From positions 1 through 10,911 of the forward strand of contig CAYJXJ010000159.1 of NCBI GenBank assembly GCA_964374095.1: a stretch of DNA of 10,911 nt, written 5' to 3'. Both the position numbers and the translations under genes were made by a program. This DNA is from CAYJXJ01 sp964374095 (GTDB lineage: Bacteria; Elusimicrobiota; Elusimicrobia; UBA1565; UBA9628). The notes beneath the pieces were generated by a model, which saw nothing but the letters and a program-made list of their open reading frames with translations, had not been told where the DNA came from and did no database searches. Shown here piece by piece: positions 7,160-10,911 of this stretch. Positions within the stretch are counted from its first letter, which is position 1, and each line of letters starts with the position of its first letter.

Positions 7160-8088
7160 CCCCGCCGAAATCCACCACGCTCTTTCCCGTCCCGACCCGC
7201 ACCCCCATGGCCGCGCGCGCCGAGCTCAAGGCCGAGCAGTACAAATCCGAGATCAAGCCCGATTGGTGCCCTGCCTGCGGCGACTTCGGCGTCTTGAACG
7301 CCCTCCAAAGGGCCTGCGCGGCGCTGGGCATCCCCAACAAGGACATCCTCTGCGTCTCGGGCATCGGCTGTTCCTCGAACCTCCCGGGGTTCTTCAAGAC
7401 CTACGGCATCCACAGCCTTCACGGGCGCTCGGTCCCGGTGGCGACCGGCGCCAAGCTGGCCAACCCGGATCTGACCGTGGTCATCACGGGCGGAGACGGC
7501 GACGGCTTCGGCATCGGCCTGGGCCACTTCGTCCACGCCATGCGCCGCAACCTCGACGTCACCTACTTCGTGATGGACAACCAGATCTACGGCCTGACGA
7601 CCGGCCAGACCTCGCCCACCACGGCCAAGGGGATGCAGACCAAGTCCACGCCCGAGGGCTGCATCGAACAGCCCCTCAACCCCATGGCCCTGGCCTTGAT
7701 CAGCGGCGCCACCTTCGTGGGCCGCGCCTTCTCCGGGGAGATCGGGCACATGACTGAGGTCTTCAAGAAGGCGATCCAGCACAAGGGCTTCTCCTTCGTC
7801 GACTGCTTCAGCCCCTGCGTCACCTACAACAAGGTCAACACCTACCCGTGGTTCAAGTCCCGGGTCTACAAGCTGGAAGAAGCGGGACACGACGCGGGCG
7901 ACTTCAAAGCGGCCCTCGCCAAGGCCCTTGAGGATGAGAAGCTCCCCATCGGGGTGTTCTACGAAACGACCTCCATCCCCACCTACGAGGAGTCCGATCC
8001 GACCCTGTCGCGGACCGGATCACCGGTGCGCGGGACCCTGGGCCTGACTCCCGAGCAGGGCGAGGAGCTTAAGAAGGGCTTCCGGTAG
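7156..8088 (+). CDS. korB: 2-oxoacid:ferredoxin oxidoreductase, beta subunit
   Basis: A 310-residue thiamine-diphosphate-binding partner of the fused subunit. WCPACGDFG (37-45) supplies Cys38 and Cys41, GIGCSS supplies Cys72 and SPCVTYN supplies Cys221: the four ligands expected for the single [4Fe-4S] cluster of this family. The cofactor motif runs from GGDGDGFGIGLGH (112-124) to MDNQIYGLTTGQ (140-151), which includes the GDG...N Mg/pyrophosphate site. The length is normal. About 25 residues precede the usual family start; an ATG at 7207 is an alternative, but the ATG at 7156 has GAGGAGG at good spacing and overlaps the korA stop (ATGA), so it is preferred. The conserved Cys cluster is oxygen- and copper-sensitive in related enzymes, which may relate to copA in the same run. 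It is the last gene before the convergent intergenic region. Confidence 0.94.
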   Translation: MTPPKSTTLFPVPTRTPMAARAELKAEQYKSEIKPDWCPACGDFGVLNALQRACAALGIPNKDILCVSGIGCSSNLPGFFKTYGIHSLHGRSVPVATGAKLANPDLTVVITGGDGDGFGIGLGHFVHAMRRNLDVTYFVMDNQIYGLTTGQTSPTTAKGMQTKSTPEGCIEQPLNPMALALISGATFVGRAFSGEIGHMTEVFKKAIQHKGFSFVDCFSPCVTYNKVNTYPWFKSRVYKLEEAGHDAGDFKAALAKALEDEKLPIGVFYETTSIPTYEESDPTLSRTGSPVRGTLGLTPEQGEELKKGFR

Positions 8089-8109
8089 GCGCGCCGCGGC
8101 GTTCTATGA

Positions 8110-8133
8110 TTTACTCCCAGCGCTGGGAGTAAA
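8110..8133. repeat. Perfect 24-bp palindrome between convergent genes
   Basis: TTTACTCCCAGC (8110-8121) is followed immediately by its exact reverse complement (8122-8133). It starts 21 bases after the korB stop and lies in the 235-base gap before the end of the cyclase gene on the other strand. As RNA it would fold to a ten-pair stem with a GCGC loop on either strand. The outer TTTA/TAAA ends give only a short U tract, so it is an imperfect bidirectional terminator. The symmetric DNA could also be a binding site for a dimeric protein. The rest of the gap (8134-8323) shows no gene or tRNA. Confidence 0.6.
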
Positions 8134-8323
8134 CAGCGGGCGGGCTTTAGGAGGTTTCGCCTGCGAGGATCCGGGCAGCGCTGATCGCGGATGATTCCGG
8201 CCCCGGCTTCCGACAAATCGACGGGACGACGAAACTCGCGCCGCCATTGACCAAACCTCCGCCAACGGTCAACACCGACCCATGACCGGGAGGCCGGAAA
8301 GACGTTTGAACTTCTAGAAGCCC

Positions 8324-10090
8324 TCAACCCGATCGCAAATTGGTCGCATCCCGCAGGCGATAAAGAACCACCTGCTTCGTTTTGCCCTTTAGGCCGACAG
8401 GCCCGATCTTCTCAAAGAAGGCTTTCTCCCGAAAAGCATCCCCTACCATCGCGTGGACATCTTCGCCCAACAATATATCGGCGCCGAACTCCTTCGTCGC
8501 GGACTCCACCCGGGATGCTACGTTCACGGTATCCCCGATAACGGTGTATTCGAGCCGAGCGATGGTGCCGACATTTCCTGCCACGAGCTTGCCCGTTTGT
8601 ATCCCAATCCCAAATTCGACCCTTTCCGATGGCGTGGATTCCGAGTTGAAACTGGATAATGCGACCTTCATGCGCAGTGCCGACTGGACCGCATCAATGG
8701 CGTGGTGCTCTGAACCGAAAATCGGGGTGAAGACCGCCATGATGGCGTCTCCGATGAATTTGCTGACGATCCCATGATTGTCCGTGATGGGCACCGTCAC
8801 ATAGGAGAAGTAGGAGTTGAGGAAGCTCACCACCTGCTTAGGAGTCATCCTTTCGCTCATCGTGGTGAAATTCCGGATATCGCAAAAAAGAACCGTCGCC
8901 TCTATCTCTTCCCCCCCGAGATCGACCTTGCCTGAATCCAGAAGACGCCTTGCCACCTCAACGGATACGTACTTCCCGAAGGTTTCTCTGAGACGCTCCC
9001 TATCTTTGAGCTGAATGACCATGGCATTAAACGTATCACCAAACTTTTGCAGTTCGTCTTGGGTCTGAATGCGAATCCCTTCCGGAAATTCTCCCGCCGC
9101 CACCGTTTCCGCCCCGCGGATCAATTGAAGCAGCGGTTGAGTTATCCGCCGCGTCATCCAAAACGCCGCACAGAAGGCGCCAAGGCAGGCCAGGCCGATA
9201 ATGGAGTAGGCCAGCCGTTTCATCCGGATCACTGCAATGAGAGCTTCATCTCTAGGCTGCTGAATGATAACAACCGCGGAGATATCAGGCACCGGGGCGT
9301 AGGCGCCGAGTTGAATTCGGCCTCTCATCCGCGGTCGCATGTCGGCAAAATCCAATGCCCCGACCGACGTTCGGCCCAGAGCAGTGGCGCCAATAGGCCA
9401 CTCCCTAAGCAAGGGGAGGTCGGACTCGAGCAACTGATCTGCTGGATAGATAAGTGGGACCCCCCCGGCGCCTAGGAGCACGGCAAACCCCGTGCCCCCC
9501 ACACGTTGGCTAGGAATTTCCTTCCACAGTTTATGCAGCGCGACCGAGACGCGTAAGCTCAAGATCCGACCCTGATGGCCGAACAGCGGGTAGTAGAGCA
9601 CGAGCCGCGGAGCCGCTTCCTTGGTTGGGGTGACCCAGAGCGTCCGTTGGCGGTGGTTCTTCAGGAAGGCCAAGTAGTCCGGGCTTTCAGCGAACGATAA
9701 TAGCTCGGATGGATGCGATAACCTTAGGTGAGAATCCGGAATGTAAGCCTTGACCAACTCACGGTCACCCCGCAGGATCGAAACGACTTCGATTTCCGGG
9801 TCCATCTCTACGAGGTCCTGTAGTATTTCCCGCCAAACCTCCGAATTGAGCGGAACCCGGCGCGAGGAAATTGCGGTCAAACGAGCTTTGTCGTCAACGC
9901 TTCTAATGTGCAGGGAAACCGACTCGGCAACCTTCTCGGCGAATTTAAAGTGAAGCTCTAGGATCGCATCCTCGATTCCGGTTTGGCTCAAATGGACCAT
10001 CCTCGAGCCCATGAAGACTACCGGAGCTATCGCGATCATCGCCAGGGAAAACAGGAAGCGACGGAAGAGGCCCGACCTAATCAGCCTCAA
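8324..10090 (-). CDS. Membrane adenylate cyclase: Cache-like sensor, HAMP, class III catalytic domain
   Basis: A 588-residue receptor cyclase. Helix 1 is at about 10-30, an extracytoplasmic sensor spans about 31-285, helix 2 is at about 292-311, HAMP is at 312-365 (RRITQPLLQLIRGAETVAAG), and the catalytic domain is at about 395-580. The sensor has a Cache-like pattern (LVLYYPLF, RILSLRVSVALHKLW, GGTGFAVLLGAGGVPLIYP). The class III residues are intact: metal-binding Asp404 (FCDIRNFT) and Asp448 (KFIGDAIMAVF), base-selecting Lys444 and Thr516 (EYTVIGD), and Asn523 and Arg527 (NVASR). Lys with Thr is the class IIIb adenylate pattern, so the product should be cAMP rather than cGMP. The start is a TTG overlapping the stop of the upstream gene (TTGA), with no well-placed Shine-Dalgarno sequence; an ATG at codon 18 would cut into helix 1. 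Codon use is less GC-rich than in the plus-strand genes. Confidence 0.92.
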   Translation of the reverse strand: MRLIRSGLFRRFLFSLAMIAIAPVVFMGSRMVHLSQTGIEDAILELHFKFAEKVAESVSLHIRSVDDKARLTAISSRRVPLNSEVWREILQDLVEMDPEIEVVSILRGDRELVKAYIPDSHLRLSHPSELLSFAESPDYLAFLKNHRQRTLWVTPTKEAAPRLVLYYPLFGHQGRILSLRVSVALHKLWKEIPSQRVGGTGFAVLLGAGGVPLIYPADQLLESDLPLLREWPIGATALGRTSVGALDFADMRPRMRGRIQLGAYAPVPDISAVVIIQQPRDEALIAVIRMKRLAYSIIGLACLGAFCAAFWMTRRITQPLLQLIRGAETVAAGEFPEGIRIQTQDELQKFGDTFNAMVIQLKDRERLRETFGKYVSVEVARRLLDSGKVDLGGEEIEATVLFCDIRNFTTMSERMTPKQVVSFLNSYFSYVTVPITDNHGIVSKFIGDAIMAVFTPIFGSEHHAIDAVQSALRMKVALSSFNSESTPSERVEFGIGIQTGKLVAGNVGTIARLEYTVIGDTVNVASRVESATKEFGADILLGEDVHAMVGDAFREKAFFEKIGPVGLKGKTKQVVLYRLRDATNLRSG

Positions 10091-10851
10091 GGCGAGAGCC
10101 GAGGGCGTCCCCCCTCGGCTTGGGACGCAAATCGGGTCGGGACCCCGGGGGTTTTGCCCCGCTGGACGTGGATTTCCATGTTCTCCCTGACCTCCACCGT
10201 TTGCCCTACTGCTTGAACTTTGACGCTTCCGTGGAACACGCGCACAATCGTGCTCTGGTCGCTTCTGACTTCAGCGGAGTACAGGGTGCCGTGAGTTCGG
10301 GGCGTGATTTTGGCAGAGGGCGTGACCGCGGGTGACTTCCCTAAGACATGCCAGCCGGCACTCAGATCAAGTTGGAAGGATACCTCCGGGGACCGGATCT
10401 CCACAATGGCATTCGACGGAATGCTCAGGGTGTCCCCATTGACAAACCTAACCCGGGCCCTCGAGTCCACAAGGGTCTTGATACAATCACCGGCGTACAG
10501 TTCCGTGCCCTCTGTTACTGGTTCCCAACCCGCGGTCCTTCTGCGCCGGACGAGAACTTTGTTCAACCGGGAGATTAAATGCGCCGCACGTTGGTCCTCC
10601 CTAATGAGACGTTGCGGAATCCGGAGCATGGGCCCCGGAAGCGATGCGGTCGGGTCGCAAGAGGGCAGGCGGTTGTACCTACAGATTTCATTCCAGCGCG
10701 AGGGGTCCTTCAGGTAGGTGTTGGCGATTGACCAGAGGGTATCGCCCGGGCGAGCTTGCACGTTCTGAAACGATATTCCCCCCCTGCCTTCCTCCGGCCC
10801 CGCGGGGATAGCGGGCGCGACGAGAAATACCATGGCCAACGCAGTCCTCAT
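10087..10851 (-). CDS. Secreted LysM and FecR domain protein
   Basis: A 254-residue exported protein. It has a short signal peptide (MRTALAMVFLVAPAIPA, cleavage near 17-18). A LysM domain at about 32-79 (VQARPGDTLWSIANTYLKDPSRWNEICRYNRL to MLRIPQ) should bind peptidoglycan or a related glycan. A Lys/Arg-rich linker (98-106, LVRRRR) follows. A FecR-type beta domain spans about 113-230: GTELYAGDCIKTLVDSRARV, FVNGDTLSIPSNAIVEI, and GTLYSAEV to RVFHGSVKVQ. No catalytic residues are expected. It sits directly upstream of the cyclase and its stop overlaps the cyclase start, so the two are almost certainly co-transcribed. LysM-FecR proteins next to membrane cyclases are, to my knowledge, a recurrent arrangement (often with CHASE2 cyclases). 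A role as periplasmic partner or ligand-presenting subunit is inferred. An ATG at codon 7 is an alternative start but would shorten the signal peptide. Confidence 0.88.
   Translation of the reverse strand: MRTALAMVFLVAPAIPAGPEEGRGGISFQNVQARPGDTLWSIANTYLKDPSRWNEICRYNRLPSCDPTASLPGPMLRIPQRLIREDQRAAHLISRLNKVLVRRRRTAGWEPVTEGTELYAGDCIKTLVDSRARVRFVNGDTLSIPSNAIVEIRSPEVSFQLDLSAGWHVLGKSPAVTPSAKITPRTHGTLYSAEVRSDQSTIVRVFHGSVKVQAVGQTVEVRENMEIHVQRGKTPGVPTRFASQAEGGRPRLSP
10097..10120 (-). promoter_or_regulatory. Hairpin just upstream of the cyclase TTG start
   Basis: AGCCGAGGG and CCCTCGGCT form a perfect nine-pair stem with a six-base loop (10106-10111), ending six bases before the TTG at 10090. The purine-rich GAGGGGGG lies in the arm and loop, about 20 bases from the start, too far for a normal ribosome-binding site. 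It may force the cyclase to be translated only by ribosomes arriving from the LysM-FecR gene. It lies within coding sequence (GGRPRL), so it must also serve the protein. Confidence 0.35.
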
Positions 10852-10871
10852 GTAGACCCAATGCCGTTCAC

Positions 10872-10911
10872 TTAAGCCGGGTGCCCGTCGTTGCGCAGAT
10901 AGCCGCTCATC
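10872..10911 (-). CDS. Possible C-terminal end of an upstream gene
   Basis: On the minus strand, one frame reads through from the window edge and ends in TAA (10872-10874), with the last residues SGYLRNDGHPA. It stops 20 bases before the LysM-FecR start, a typical operon spacing. Only about 12 codons are visible and no family can be assigned. A chance open frame is quite possible. Confidence 0.25.
   Translation of the reverse strand, partial: MSGYLRNDGHPA

Noticed and set aside
8149..8154. AGGAGG ribosome-binding-like sequence in the intergenic gap
   Set aside because: No start codon at proper spacing opens a frame of useful length. The one frame that stays open to about 8284 has no ATG, GTG or TTG near the start.

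Overview
The window is a dense, GC-rich bacterial segment with no RNA genes, insertion sequences or CRISPR visible. It looks chromosomal. The gene content (ferredoxin-dependent 2-oxoacid oxidoreductase, a lipid-anchored metallopeptidase, LysM/FecR envelope protein, Cache-type class III cyclase) fits an anaerobic or facultative, probably diderm, bacterium. The sequence alone does not fix the phylum; Elusimicrobiota or a deltaproteobacterial-type lineage are guesses.

Layout. (1) Positions 116-1957, minus strand: a short gene that may encode a winged-helix-like protein, then a six-helix membrane protein whose cytoplasmic half resembles a degraded Hsp90/GHKL ATPase. (2) Positions 1956-8088, plus strand: a compact five-gene run of peptidase-MA-like lipoprotein, copper P1B-ATPase (copA), preQ0 reductase (queF), and the two subunits of a 2-oxoacid:ferredoxin oxidoreductase (korA, korB). 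Three of its four junctions are stop/start overlaps; the fourth has a 10-base gap and a strong Shine-Dalgarno sequence. The run diverges from region 1 at a very tight junction (1940-1957) where both strands carry -10-like boxes and little or no room is left for a leader. (3) Positions 8089-8323: a convergent intergenic region holding a perfect 24-base palindrome (8110-8133). (4) Positions 8324-10851, minus strand: a secreted LysM-FecR protein followed by a membrane adenylate cyclase (Cache-like sensor, HAMP, class III catalytic domain), probably one transcript. The last 40 bases hold the possible end of another gene upstream of this pair.

How the genes fit together. korA/korB form one enzyme that links 2-oxoacid decarboxylation to ferredoxin. 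copA exports Cu(I), which damages iron-sulfur enzymes such as KorB, so co-expression is biologically sensible but inferred. queF (tRNA queuosine pathway) and the peptidase have no obvious link beyond sharing the transcript. The LysM-FecR/cyclase pair looks like a cell-envelope-to-cAMP signalling module; it is visibly less GC-rich than the plus-strand run and may have a separate history.

The most interesting features are the hairpins found just upstream of every overlapping start, the 24-base palindrome, the degenerate Hsp90-like membrane protein, the LysM-FecR/cyclase pair, and an Asp-to-Glu change in the CopA GDGxND motif.
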